The notes under the pieces are model-generated. The model saw nothing but the letters and a program-made list of their open reading frames with translations. It ran no database searches and was not told where the DNA came from. DNA of 16,890 nucleotides. It comes from JALHMQ01 sp020248785 (GTDB lineage: Bacteria; Pseudomonadota; Gammaproteobacteria; Burkholderiales; Burkholderiaceae_F). Positions 6,082 through 13,003 of this stretch are shown piece after piece. The position numbers were made by a program, and so were the translations under genes. Each line of letters opens with the position of its first letter. Within the stretch, counting starts at the first letter, position 1. Location: NCBI GenBank assembly GCA_046343415.1, contig JBKDNL010000177.1, forward strand, positions 1 through 16,890, written 5' to 3'.

Positions 6082-7671
6082 CTACGCCGCCAGCTTCTCG
6101 GCAGCGGCCTCGCTGCCGCTGTGGCGGATCAGGAAGTCGAACGCACTCAAGGCCGCCTTCGCACCCTCCCCCGCCGCGATGATGATCTGCTTGAACGGCG
6201 TGGTCGTCGCATCGCCGGCGGCAAACACGCCGGGCAGGTTGGTGGCCCCCCTGGCGTCGACTTCGATCTCGCCGTACTTGCTCAACGTCACCGCGCCCTT
6301 GAGCCACTCGGTGTTCGGGACGAGACCGATCTGCACAAACACGCCGGCCAGATCGACACGCTGCTCGACGCCCGTCTTGCGGTCCTTGAACACCAGGGCG
6401 TTGACCTTCTGACCATCACCCGCGATCTCTGTGGTCTGTGCGTTCGTGTGGATGGTCACATTGGGCAGGCTGGCCAGCTTGCGCACCAGGACGGCGTCGG
6501 CCTTCAGCTGATCGGCAAACTCGACCAGCGTCACGTGAGCGACCACGCCGGCCAAGTCGATCGCGGCCTCCACGCCGGAGTTGCCGCCGCCAATGACCGC
6601 GACCTTTTTGCCCTTGAATAGCGGGCCGTCGCAGTGCGGGCAGTAGGCCACGCCCTTGTTGGCGTACTCCGTCTCGCCGGGCACATTGATCTTGCGCCAG
6701 CGCGCCCCGGTGGACAGCACCACCGTGCGAGCACGCAACTCCGCACCGTTGACCAGTCGCACGGTCGTGATGCCACCGGGGAAAGCGGCGGGCACGAGCG
6801 CCTCGACCCGCTGGCCGCCCATGATGTCCACGTCATAGGCACGCGCATGCGCTTCCAGCGCGGCGGCAAACTTTGGCCCTTCGGTTTCGAGCACCGAGAT
6901 GAAGTTCTCGATGCCCAGCGTGTCCAGTGTCTGGCCACCCAGCCGCTCGGCCACGATGCCGGTCTTGATGCCCTTGCGCGCGGCGTACACGGCCGCTGCC
7001 GCGCCCGCGGGGCCGCCGCCGACGATCAGCACGTCGAACACGTCTTTCCTGGCGAGCTTGGCCGCATCGCGCGCGGCCGCGCCCGTGTCGATCTTGGCCA
7101 GGATCTCGCTGATCTCCATACGGCCGGAGGCGAACGGTTGGCCATTCAGGTAAACGCTCGGCACCGCCATGATCTGGCGCGCCTCGACCTCGTCCTTGAA
7201 CAGCCCGCCATCGATGGCGACATGGCGGATGCGCGGATTGAGCACCGCCATCAGATTGAACGCCTGCACCACGTCCGGGCAGTTGTGGCAGGTGAGGGAC
7301 ATGTAGGTCTCGAACACGAACTCGCCCTCGATCGTCTTGATCTGCTCGATGACCTCGGCCTCGAGCTTGGGCGGATGTCCGCCCGCCTGCAACAGCGCCA
7401 GCACCAGAGAGCTGAACTCGTGGCCCATGGGAATCGCCGCGAAGCGGATGCCCATGTCCGCGCCAGCCCCGCTGATGGAGAACGAGGGCTTGCGCCCATC
7501 GGTACCGTCATAGCGCACGGTCAGCAACGGCGACAGCGGCGCGATCGCGTCAAGCAGCTCACGCAGTTCGCGCGAGGCCTCGCGCTCGTCGAGCGACGCG
7601 ACGATCTCGACCGGCTGCTGCAGGCGCTGCAGGTAGGCGGCCAGCTGGGCCTTGAGGTTGTCGTCCAACAT
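6082..7671 (-). CDS. ahpF: Alkyl hydroperoxide reductase subunit F
   Basis: A 529-residue NADH-dependent flavoprotein that re-reduces AhpC, passing electrons from NADH through FAD and two disulfide centres in the cytoplasm. The N-terminal double-thioredoxin domain (about 1-200) carries the CHNC redox pair (C128, C131). The thioredoxin-reductase-like part has the FAD-binding GGGPAGAAAA (218-227), the second redox pair CPHC (C344, C347), the NADH-binding GGGNSGVEAA (361-370) and the terminal FAD motif GVFAAGDATT. Length and all four cysteines agree with the family. The ATG is preceded by AGGGA at about 9 nt. It lies 95 bp after ahpC on the same strand, so the two are very likely cotranscribed. 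Confidence 0.97.
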   Translation of the reverse strand: MLDDNLKAQLAAYLQRLQQPVEIVASLDEREASRELRELLDAIAPLSPLLTVRYDGTDGRKPSFSISGAGADMGIRFAAIPMGHEFSSLVLALLQAGGHPPKLEAEVIEQIKTIEGEFVFETYMSLTCHNCPDVVQAFNLMAVLNPRIRHVAIDGGLFKDEVEARQIMAVPSVYLNGQPFASGRMEISEILAKIDTGAAARDAAKLARKDVFDVLIVGGGPAGAAAAVYAARKGIKTGIVAERLGGQTLDTLGIENFISVLETEGPKFAAALEAHARAYDVDIMGGQRVEALVPAAFPGGITTVRLVNGAELRARTVVLSTGARWRKINVPGETEYANKGVAYCPHCDGPLFKGKKVAVIGGGNSGVEAAIDLAGVVAHVTLVEFADQLKADAVLVRKLASLPNVTIHTNAQTTEIAGDGQKVNALVFKDRKTGVEQRVDLAGVFVQIGLVPNTEWLKGAVTLSKYGEIEVDARGATNLPGVFAAGDATTTPFKQIIIAAGEGAKAALSAFDFLIRHSGSEAAAEKLAA

Positions 7672-7725
7672 GAAAGCGGTCCCTGAGTGCTGTTACGGAT
7701 GCAGAAAGAACAAATTGATGGCCAG

Positions 7726-7746
7726 GCCGGGGCACTGCACCCCGGC
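7726..7746. other. Hairpin between ahpC and ahpF
   Basis: GCCGGGG (7726-7732) pairs with CCCCGGC (7740-7746) around a 7-nt loop. In the ahpC to ahpF direction it is followed about 10 nt later by a T-rich AATTTGTTCTTTC stretch. It may be a leaky terminator or an mRNA end-stabilising stem that lets ahpC be made in excess of ahpF, an arrangement known for peroxiredoxin operons. The effect is inferred. Confidence 0.5.
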
Positions 7747-7766
7747 GCTGGCGGTCAATCACGACT

Positions 7767-8330
7767 TTAGATCTTGCCGACCAGATCCAGCGACGGCGTC
7801 AGCGTCTTGGCGCCTTCCTGCCACTTGGCCGGGCAGACCTGGCCCGGGTTCTTGGCGATGTACTGCGCGGCCTGCAGCTTGCGCAGCGTCTCCTTGACAT
7901 CGCGCGCGATGGCGTTGTCATGCACCTCGGCGGTCTTGACGACGCCATCGGGGTTGACGACGAAGGTGCCGCGCAGGGCCAGGCCCTCCTCAGGGATCAG
8001 CACGTCAAAGGCGCGCGACAGCGCATGCGTCGGGTCGCCCACCAGCGGGAACTTGGCTTTCTTCACGGCCGGGCTGGTCTCATGCCACACCTTGTGCGCG
8101 AAGTGCGTGTCGGTCGTGACGATGTGAACCTCGGCACCAAGCGACTGGAACATGTGGTAGTTGTCGGCGGCGTCCTCGACCTCGGTCGGGCAGTTGAAGG
8201 TGAACGCGGCCGGCATGAAGATGAACACGTTCCACTTGCCCTTGATCGACTGGTCCGTGATCTCCACGAACTTGCCGTTGTGGAACGCGTTGGCCTTGAA
8301 GGCCGGGATCTGGGTGTTGATGATCGACAT
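7767..8330 (-). CDS. ahpC: Alkyl hydroperoxide reductase subunit C (2-Cys peroxiredoxin)
   Basis: A 187-residue peroxiredoxin that reduces hydrogen peroxide, organic hydroperoxides and probably peroxynitrite. The peroxidatic Cys is C47 in FTFNCPTE, within the conserved P(x3)T(x2)C frame. The resolving Cys is C166 in GQVCPAKW. Both positions and the length agree with Escherichia coli AhpC, as does the C-terminus SLDLVGKI. Compared with E. coli, the active-site lead FYPADFTFV reads FMPAAFTFN, so Tyr, Asp and Val are changed. I believe this is a natural AhpC subgroup. The frame is open upstream to 8681, but the family N-terminus MSIINTQ fixes the ATG at 8330. The Shine-Dalgarno sequence is weak. 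It is the first gene of an ahpC-ahpF unit and diverges from the EamA gene. Confidence 0.97.
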   Translation of the reverse strand: MSIINTQIPAFKANAFHNGKFVEITDQSIKGKWNVFIFMPAAFTFNCPTEVEDAADNYHMFQSLGAEVHIVTTDTHFAHKVWHETSPAVKKAKFPLVGDPTHALSRAFDVLIPEEGLALRGTFVVNPDGVVKTAEVHDNAIARDVKETLRKLQAAQYIAKNPGQVCPAKWQEGAKTLTPSLDLVGKI

Positions 8331-8470
8331 CGTGCTGGTGCTTTCGGTGGGAGGAATCGTTGAAGTTGTAGATGCAAGGACCTTGTGCAGCTCGTGCGGC
8401 GCCGCAACGGAAAAGATTCTCGATCTATCGGGCCGCCGAAACCAATTGTCTTTTCCTAAGCTACCGATAG
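8331..8470 (-). promoter_or_regulatory. ahpC upstream control region with a CTATCGG inverted repeat
   Basis: The divergent gap carries CTATCGG (8425-8431) and its complement CCGATAG (8464-8470), centred about 39 bp apart. The plus-strand stretch 8467-8481 (ATAGGTTGCGGCTGT) resembles half of the OxyR consensus ATAGntnnnanCTAT, with two mismatches. A weaker resemblance ends at CTAT 8425-8428. The spacing differs from the classic OxyR site, so control by OxyR is only a suggestion. A minus-strand pair TTGGTT and GAGAAT, 18 bp apart, is a possible ahpC promoter. Confidence 0.35.
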
Positions 8471-8510
8471 GTTGCGGCTGTCGGCTCGGGGTCGCGGCTG
8501 TCGGCTCGGC
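8471..8510. repeat. Tandem duplication of a 20-bp unit
   Basis: Units 8471-8490 and 8491-8510 match at 18 of 20 positions (common core CGGCTGTCGGCTCGG). They lie in the ahpC/EamA divergent promoter region, directly upstream of the EamA -10-like box, so they replace the usual -35 area. Confidence 0.8.
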
Positions 8511-8520
8511 CCGCGTCTGC

Positions 8521-8526
8521 GACAAT
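8521..8526 (+). promoter_or_regulatory. Possible -10 box for the EamA-MFS-chaC operon
   Basis: GACAAT, about 22 nt before the ATG at 8549. It overlaps the earlier in-frame ATG at 8525, which favours the later start. The -35 position falls in the 20-bp duplication and is a poor match to consensus. Confidence 0.35.
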
Positions 8527-8548
8527 GCGCGTTCACGAACATGAGCAG

Positions 8549-9511
8549 ATGAACGCTCCGGCTCCCCCGGCGCCAGGGGCGACCACGCCGCCGCCCCCCG
8601 CACAGGCGAACTCGCCCTTCGCCTCCACGTCGTTCCTGGCATGGACCTTCGTGCTGGTCTGGGGAACAGGCTACCTCGCAAGCAAGGCGGGCCTACAGCA
8701 CGTCGCGCCCTTCACGTTTCTGACCCTGCGGTTCTCGTTCGGCTTGCTGGTGCTCTTGCCATTGCTGCTGCTGGCGGCCCGGCGCGACCCGCTGCGCTGG
8801 CCGGGCGATGGCAAGGCCTGGGCCCATGTGGTCGTGGCCGGACTGTTGATGCATGCGGCCAACCTTGGCGGCAGTCACTACGCGCAGTACCTCGGCATGT
8901 CGGCCGGCGTGACCGCCCTGGTGCTGGCCACGCAACCGCTGGCCACCGCCTTCATCGCCGCCGCCTTCATGCATGAGCGGCTGCGGCCGTTCCAGTGGCT
9001 CGGTGTCTTTCTTGGTCTGGTCGGCGTGGCGTTCGTGGTCTGGCACAAAATCGACGTGCATGCGATCCACGGCGATGCGGTGGCGGCCGTGCTGATCTCG
9101 CTCACCGCCATCACGGCCGGCACCCTGTATCAACGCGTGTTCTGCCCGACCGTGGATCTGCGCACCAGCACCCTGATCCAGTTTGCGGCCAGCCTGCTGC
9201 TGCTGGTGCCGCTCGCCGGTGCGGTGGAGGGCTTCAAGGCGAACCTTGTGCCCGTTGTCTTTGCGGCCGTCGCGTTTCTGGTGTTGTTTGGCTCGATCTT
9301 CGCGACCAACGTCCTGCACACGCTGATGCGACGGGGCGAAGCAACGCGCGTGACTAGCCTGCTGTATCTGACGCCGATCGTTGCTGTGCTGCTGGAGTGG
9401 CTGCTCTTTGGCGTGGTGCCGTCCATTTTGACCGTGCTCGGCATCGCAGTGACCTGCGCCGGGGTGGCGTTGGTGGCCTGGCAGCCGCGCCGCACGGAGC
9501 GGCCGGCGTGA
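8549..9511 (+). CDS. DMT-family (EamA) membrane transporter
   Basis: A 320-residue inner-membrane protein of the drug/metabolite transporter superfamily, with two EamA halves and about ten predicted membrane helices. Helix 1 spans roughly residues 29-46 (WTFVLVWGTGYLASKAG), after a Pro/Ala-rich N-tail. The second half starts near LISLTAITAGTLYQ. Such proteins usually export amino acids or small metabolites, but the substrate cannot be read from the sequence. I chose the ATG at 8549. An in-frame ATG at 8525 would add 8 residues but lies inside a -10-like GACAAT. Neither start has a clear Shine-Dalgarno sequence. The stop codon overlaps the next gene's GTG start by 4 bp (GTGA), so translation is probably coupled. 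It diverges from ahpC. Confidence 0.88.
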   Translation: MNAPAPPAPGATTPPPPAQANSPFASTSFLAWTFVLVWGTGYLASKAGLQHVAPFTFLTLRFSFGLLVLLPLLLLAARRDPLRWPGDGKAWAHVVVAGLLMHAANLGGSHYAQYLGMSAGVTALVLATQPLATAFIAAAFMHERLRPFQWLGVFLGLVGVAFVVWHKIDVHAIHGDAVAAVLISLTAITAGTLYQRVFCPTVDLRTSTLIQFAASLLLLVPLAGAVEGFKANLVPVVFAAVAFLVLFGSIFATNVLHTLMRRGEATRVTSLLYLTPIVAVLLEWLLFGVVPSILTVLGIAVTCAGVALVAWQPRRTERPA

Positions 9512-10698
9512 ACCTGCTGCGCATCATCATGGTCGCGGTCCTGGCGCATCTGGCGCTAAGTGCCGCGCGGCTCACCGGCTCTCTCTATGCGCTGGCGCAG
9601 GGCGCCTCCGCCTTCACGGTCGGCGTGGTGATCGGACTCTTTGCGCTGGTGCCGATGTTGCTCGCGGTGCGCACCGGACGCTGGCTCGATTCCGTCGGCT
9701 CGCGCAAGCCGTTCACCCTCGGGACCGCGATGATCCTGGCCGGGGTCACGCTGCCGGCCCTGTTCCCGTACCACCTGGCCGACATCGGGCCGCTCTTGGT
9801 GGCCAGCGTGCTGATCGGCACCGGTTCGCTGTTCGTGCAGATGACGGCGCAGCACCTGGTGGGCGGTCGCTCCGCGCCGGGCAATCGCGCCGCCGACTTC
9901 AGCTGGCTGGCGCTCGGCTTCTCGGTCTCCGGCCTCCTCGGCCCGGTGGCGAGCGGGCTGCTGATCGACAGCGTGGGCCATCGGGGCACCTATGTGGCGA
10001 TGATCGTGGTCGTGCTGCTGCAGGTCCTGGTGCTGTGGGTGAACCGCCGGCACCTGACGTCGCATCAAGCGGCCCAGGAGGCAGCCACGCCCGCCCCGAT
10101 GTTCGACCTGTTTCGCCATCGTGGTGTGCGCGACGTGCTGATCGCCACCGCGCTGATCACGATGGCCTGGGAGCTGCAGAGCTTCCTGGTGCCGATCCAT
10201 GGCACCTTGGTGGGACTGTCGGCGTCCGAGATCGGCCTTGCGCTCGGCATGTTCTCCTTTGCCACCTTCGTCATTCGGCTGGCCATGCCCTGGCTGTCGC
10301 GCTCGTTCAACGAATGGCAGGTGCTGACCTTCACGCTCGTCATGGCGACGCTGGCCTTCGCGCTGATGCCACTGTCGACTGCGCTGCTGCCCCTGCTTGG
10401 CGTGATGTTCCTGCTGGGGCTGGGCCTGGGCGCCGCGCAGCCCAACGTCATGGCGCTGCTGCACGAGCGGGCACCGCCGGGGCGGGTGGGCGAGGCGCTG
10501 GGCCTGCGGGTGGCCATCATCAACAGCTCCTCGGTGGCTCTGCCGCTCGTGTTTGGCGCGGCCGGCGCAGTGGCCGGTGCGGCGGCCGCCTTCTGGGGCA
10601 TGGCGGTGCTGCTGGCCGTGGGCGGCGCGGCCGCGCACAAGCGCGCGCGGGACGACAAGCCGCGCGGGACCGTGGCGCGGCCGGAAAGCGGCGCATGA
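9508..10698 (+). CDS. Major facilitator superfamily transporter
   Basis: A 396-residue inner-membrane transporter with about twelve predicted helices in two halves joined by a cytoplasmic loop near residues 180-210. The loop after helix 2 carries GRWLDSVGSRK (57-67), a form of MFS signature motif A. The substrate is unknown, and resemblance is to sugar-efflux and drug-efflux-like MFS proteins in general. The frame is open further upstream inside the EamA gene. The GTG at 9508 fits best because it overlaps the EamA stop by 4 bp and has GGAG about 9 nt upstream. Its own stop overlaps the chaC ATG by 4 bp (ATGA). It is the middle gene of a tightly coupled three-gene unit. Confidence 0.88.
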   Translation: MNLLRIIMVAVLAHLALSAARLTGSLYALAQGASAFTVGVVIGLFALVPMLLAVRTGRWLDSVGSRKPFTLGTAMILAGVTLPALFPYHLADIGPLLVASVLIGTGSLFVQMTAQHLVGGRSAPGNRAADFSWLALGFSVSGLLGPVASGLLIDSVGHRGTYVAMIVVVLLQVLVLWVNRRHLTSHQAAQEAATPAPMFDLFRHRGVRDVLIATALITMAWELQSFLVPIHGTLVGLSASEIGLALGMFSFATFVIRLAMPWLSRSFNEWQVLTFTLVMATLAFALMPLSTALLPLLGVMFLLGLGLGAAQPNVMALLHERAPPGRVGEALGLRVAIINSSSVALPLVFGAAGAVAGAAAAFWGMAVLLAVGGAAAHKRARDDKPRGTVARPESGA

Positions 10699-11324
10699 GG
10701 CCGGTGGTCGTGCCCAATCGTCGGCTCACCGACGACGAACTACGCACATCGATGCAGGCCGCGTTGGCGCAGGTGCCCGCCAACGCGCCGCTGTGGGTCT
10801 TTGGCTACGGCTCGCTGATCTGGAAGCCGGAGTTCGACTTCGACGAGCGGGTGCCGGCCCGCATCTTCGGCTTTCACCGCCGCCTGTGCCTGCGCTCGGT
10901 GCGCTATCGCGGCACCGAGGACTGCCCAGGCCTGGTGGCGGGCCTGGACCGCGGCGGCTCCTGCGCCGGCATCGCGTACCGGCTGCGCAAAGCCACCCTG
11001 GCCGCGCAGTTCGCGCGGCTATGGGAGCGCGAGATGTTCCTGGGTTCGTACGCGGCGCACTGGCTGCGCGCCAAGCGGCTCGACGGCGGCGAGGCGGTGC
11101 GCGCGCTGGCCTTCGTCGTCCGCCGCGACGCCAGCAACTATTGCGGCAAGTTGCCCGAGCCGCAGGTGCTCGACGTGCTCAACCGCGCCTGCGGCATCTA
11201 CGGATCCAGCCTCGAGTATCTGCGGCACACGGTGCTGGCCCTGCGCGCCGAGGGGCTGCGTGATCCGCACTTCGAGCGCTTGCTGGCGCGCGCCGAGCGC
11301 GGCGCAGCCGCCCGAGACGACTGA
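10695..11324 (+). CDS. chaC: Glutathione-specific gamma-glutamylcyclotransferase (ChaC family)
   Basis: A 209-residue cytosolic enzyme expected to split glutathione into 5-oxoproline and Cys-Gly. The substrate-binding loop is seen as FGYGSLIWKPEF (36-47), followed by RGTEDCPGLV near 72-81, GIAYRL near 92-97 and the catalytic glutamate in LWEREM (E113, with E111 close by). The length is usual for the family. The ATG overlaps the MFS stop codon by 4 bp. An in-frame upstream extension inside the MFS gene is rejected because the family N-terminus begins here. As the last gene of a transporter-transporter-ChaC unit, it suggests that the exporters handle a glutathione breakdown product or a thiol compound. 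That is inference only. Two hairpins follow the stop codon. Confidence 0.93.
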   Translation: MRPVVVPNRRLTDDELRTSMQAALAQVPANAPLWVFGYGSLIWKPEFDFDERVPARIFGFHRRLCLRSVRYRGTEDCPGLVAGLDRGGSCAGIAYRLRKATLAAQFARLWEREMFLGSYAAHWLRAKRLDGGEAVRALAFVVRRDASNYCGKLPEPQVLDVLNRACGIYGSSLEYLRHTVLALRAEGLRDPHFERLLARAERGAAARDD

Positions 11325-11325
11325 C

Positions 11326-11360
11326 GCGGGCGTCCGCCCGCACGGACGGCGCTGCCGTCC
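11326..11360. other. Two back-to-back hairpins after chaC
   Basis: GCGGGCG (11326-11332) pairs with CGCCCGC (11335-11341). GGACGGC (11344-11350) pairs with GCCGTCC (11354-11360). The first begins 2 bp past the chaC stop codon. There is no T-tract, so they may end transcription weakly, block exonucleases, or be a REP-like extragenic element. The second arm abuts the TATGAT box of pdxH. Confidence 0.55.
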
Positions 11361-11366
11361 TATGAT
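11361..11366 (+). promoter_or_regulatory. Possible -10 box for pdxH
   Basis: TATGAT, a good -10 match, about 76 nt before the pdxH ATG. The -35 position falls in the upstream hairpins and is a poor match. Confidence 0.35.
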
Positions 11367-11442
11367 TGGTCTCGTCGCGCGCGCATCCGCGTGCTCTGTC
11401 GCTGCCTCCAGCCGGCGCAGTCGCCGCCATTGACCACCCCGC

Positions 11443-12084
11443 ATGGACATCGCAAGCATCCGCACCGAATACAAGCGCGGCGAACTCGACGAAGCGCATG
11501 CCGCGGCCGACCCGATCGCGCAGTTTGCGCGCTGGTGGGAAGAGGCCACGAAATCCGAGATCGCCGAGGTCAACGCCATGACACTGGCAACCGCCGACAC
11601 ACAGGGCCGGCCGGGCGCACGCACGGTCCTGCTAAAGGACTTCGATGCGCGCGGCTTCGTGTTCTATACGAACTATGAGAGCCGCAAGGGCCAGGAGCTC
11701 GCCGGCAACGCGCGGGCCTGCCTGCTGTTCTTCTGGAAGGAGCTTGAGCGACAGGTGCGAATCGACGGCAGAGTGGAGCGGGTCAGCGCAGAGGAGAGCG
11801 ATACGTACTTCGCGAGCCGCCCGCTTGCGAGTCGCATCGGCGCCTGGGCCTCGCCGCAGAGCCAACCCATCTCGGGCAAGGCCTGGCTGCTGGCACGCGC
11901 GGCCGAGATGGGTCTGAAGCACGGGCTCAATCCGTCCCGGCCACCGCATTGGGGCGGCTATCGGGTTTTGCCGACGGCGGTGGAGTTCTGGCAGGGCCGC
12001 CCCTCTCGGCTCCACGATCGCTTGCTCTACCAAAAGAGCGGAACGAGCGAGGGCCAATGGACCCGGCGGCGGCTGGCGCCCTAG
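11443..12084 (+). CDS. pdxH: Pyridoxamine/pyridoxine 5'-phosphate oxidase
   Basis: A 213-residue FMN enzyme that oxidises pyridoxamine or pyridoxine 5'-phosphate to pyridoxal 5'-phosphate, the last step of vitamin B6 synthesis and salvage. Visible family motifs are RTVLLK (60-65), FYTNYESRKGQEL (74-86), ERQVRIDGRVERV (102-114), SRIGAWASPQSQPIS (130-144), PPHWGGYRVLP (167-177) and EFWQGRPSRLHDR (181-193) with the substrate-binding Arg and His of RLH (R189, H191). The C-terminus RRRLAP is also typical. Length and order match E. coli PdxH. The start gives the expected N-terminus, but no Shine-Dalgarno sequence is seen. The gene appears to be transcribed alone. Confidence 0.97.
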   Translation: MDIASIRTEYKRGELDEAHAAADPIAQFARWWEEATKSEIAEVNAMTLATADTQGRPGARTVLLKDFDARGFVFYTNYESRKGQELAGNARACLLFFWKELERQVRIDGRVERVSAEESDTYFASRPLASRIGAWASPQSQPISGKAWLLARAAEMGLKHGLNPSRPPHWGGYRVLPTAVEFWQGRPSRLHDRLLYQKSGTSEGQWTRRRLAP

Positions 12085-12189
12085 CCAATCCGAGGCCGCG
12101 TCTGTCAACGATCGGCCGGGTCAGCCACTACGCCATCATCACTCCATTTCAGTTAGTGCGCCGAGCAAGGGCGACCGTCCCACTGCGGC

Positions 12190-12195
12190 TATGAT
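12190..12195 (+). promoter_or_regulatory. Possible -10 box for the two-component pair
   Basis: TATGAT, about 30 nt before the regulator ATG. No good -35 hexamer lies 16-18 bp upstream. The same TATGAT sequence lies before pdxH. Confidence 0.35.
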
Positions 12196-12213
12196 GGCTG
12201 TATCCGCTGTCTT

Positions 12214-12219
12214 GAGGGA
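12214..12219 (+). promoter_or_regulatory. Shine-Dalgarno sequence of the response regulator
   Basis: GAGGGA, 6 nt before the ATG at 12226, which supports that start. Confidence 0.7.
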
Positions 12220-12225
12220 TTCCCG

Positions 12226-12903
12226 ATGAGTGAGAGTCCAATCTCCATCGTCATCGTCGAAGACGAGCCCGAATTCCGTCGCCGCTTTGCGCAGATCATC
12301 GAAAGCGAGCCGAGCATGCAACTGGTTGGTGTGGCTGCCAACCGCCGCGAAGCGCAGACGATCATCGACCGGGAGAATTTCGACGTCCTCCTCATCGATC
12401 TCGGCCTGCCCGACGGCAATGGCATCGATCTAATCCGCCAGGTCAGCCAGAAGAAGCCGGACGCCGACATCATGGTCGTCACGGTGTTCGGCGACGAGCA
12501 GCACGTGGTGTCCTCGATCGAAGCCGGCGCCACCGGCTACGTCCTCAAGGACTCCACCCCGGCTGACGTGATCTCCTGTATCCGGCTGCTGCGCGCCGGC
12601 GGCAGCCCCGTGAGCCCCGTGGTGGCCCGCAGCGTCCTGCGCGCGATCCGCAATCGCATGGGCGCCACCGCTTCGCCAGCCGCACGCAGCGCCACGCCGG
12701 AAGACAACCCGCTATCGACGCGCGAGACGGAGATCCTCCAGCTCTTGGCCAAGGGCATGAGCTTCAACGAGATTGGCGAGATCCTCGGCATCTCGCCGCA
12801 CACCGTCACGGCCCACATCAAGAAGATCTACCGCAAGCTCGCCGTGCATTCGCGCAGCGAGGCAGTGTACGAAGCGACCCAAATGGGTCTGCTGCGCACC
12901 TGA
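12226..12903 (+). CDS. NarL/FixJ-family response regulator
   Basis: A 225-residue DNA-binding regulator. The receiver domain (about 6-125) has the acidic pocket E12/D13, the phosphorylated Asp D58 in LLIDLGLPDGNG, T86 in VVTVFGD and the invariant Lys K108 in YVLKD, so it should be phosphorylated normally. After an Ala/Ser-rich linker (about 145-162), a LuxR-type helix-turn-helix follows (LSTRETEILQLLAKG from 163, ISPHTVTAHIKKIYRKL near 189-205). The start has a good GAGGGA site. The sensor kinase gene begins about 100 bp downstream on the same strand and is the obvious partner. The target genes are not visible, although the miniprotein and DUF72 genes downstream are candidates. Confidence 0.95.
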   Translation: MSESPISIVIVEDEPEFRRRFAQIIESEPSMQLVGVAANRREAQTIIDRENFDVLLIDLGLPDGNGIDLIRQVSQKKPDADIMVVTVFGDEQHVVSSIEAGATGYVLKDSTPADVISCIRLLRAGGSPVSPVVARSVLRAIRNRMGATASPAARSATPEDNPLSTRETEILQLLAKGMSFNEIGEILGISPHTVTAHIKKIYRKLAVHSRSEAVYEATQMGLLRT

Positions 12904-13003
12904 GGCACCTTCGCCGTCGTGACCCGTGCGGCACGCCGAGGTCGCCTGGCTCAGCGTCTTCCTCCTCCGCCGCATTGTCCGGCCTCGCCTACTCCGGGCC
13001 TCG

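Noticed and set aside
6634..7686. A 350-codon plus-strand frame antisense to ahpF
   Set aside because: The minus strand encodes a complete AhpF with every motif, and the plus-strand frame is composition-driven.
8331..8681. An N-terminal extension of ahpC to 8681
   Set aside because: It would overlap the divergent EamA gene. The AhpC family starts at MSIINTQ, giving exactly 187 residues.
10035..10694. An upstream extension of chaC inside the MFS gene
   Set aside because: Its product is Gly/Arg/Ala-rich and out of frame with the real MFS protein. The ATG at 10695 overlaps the MFS stop in the usual way.
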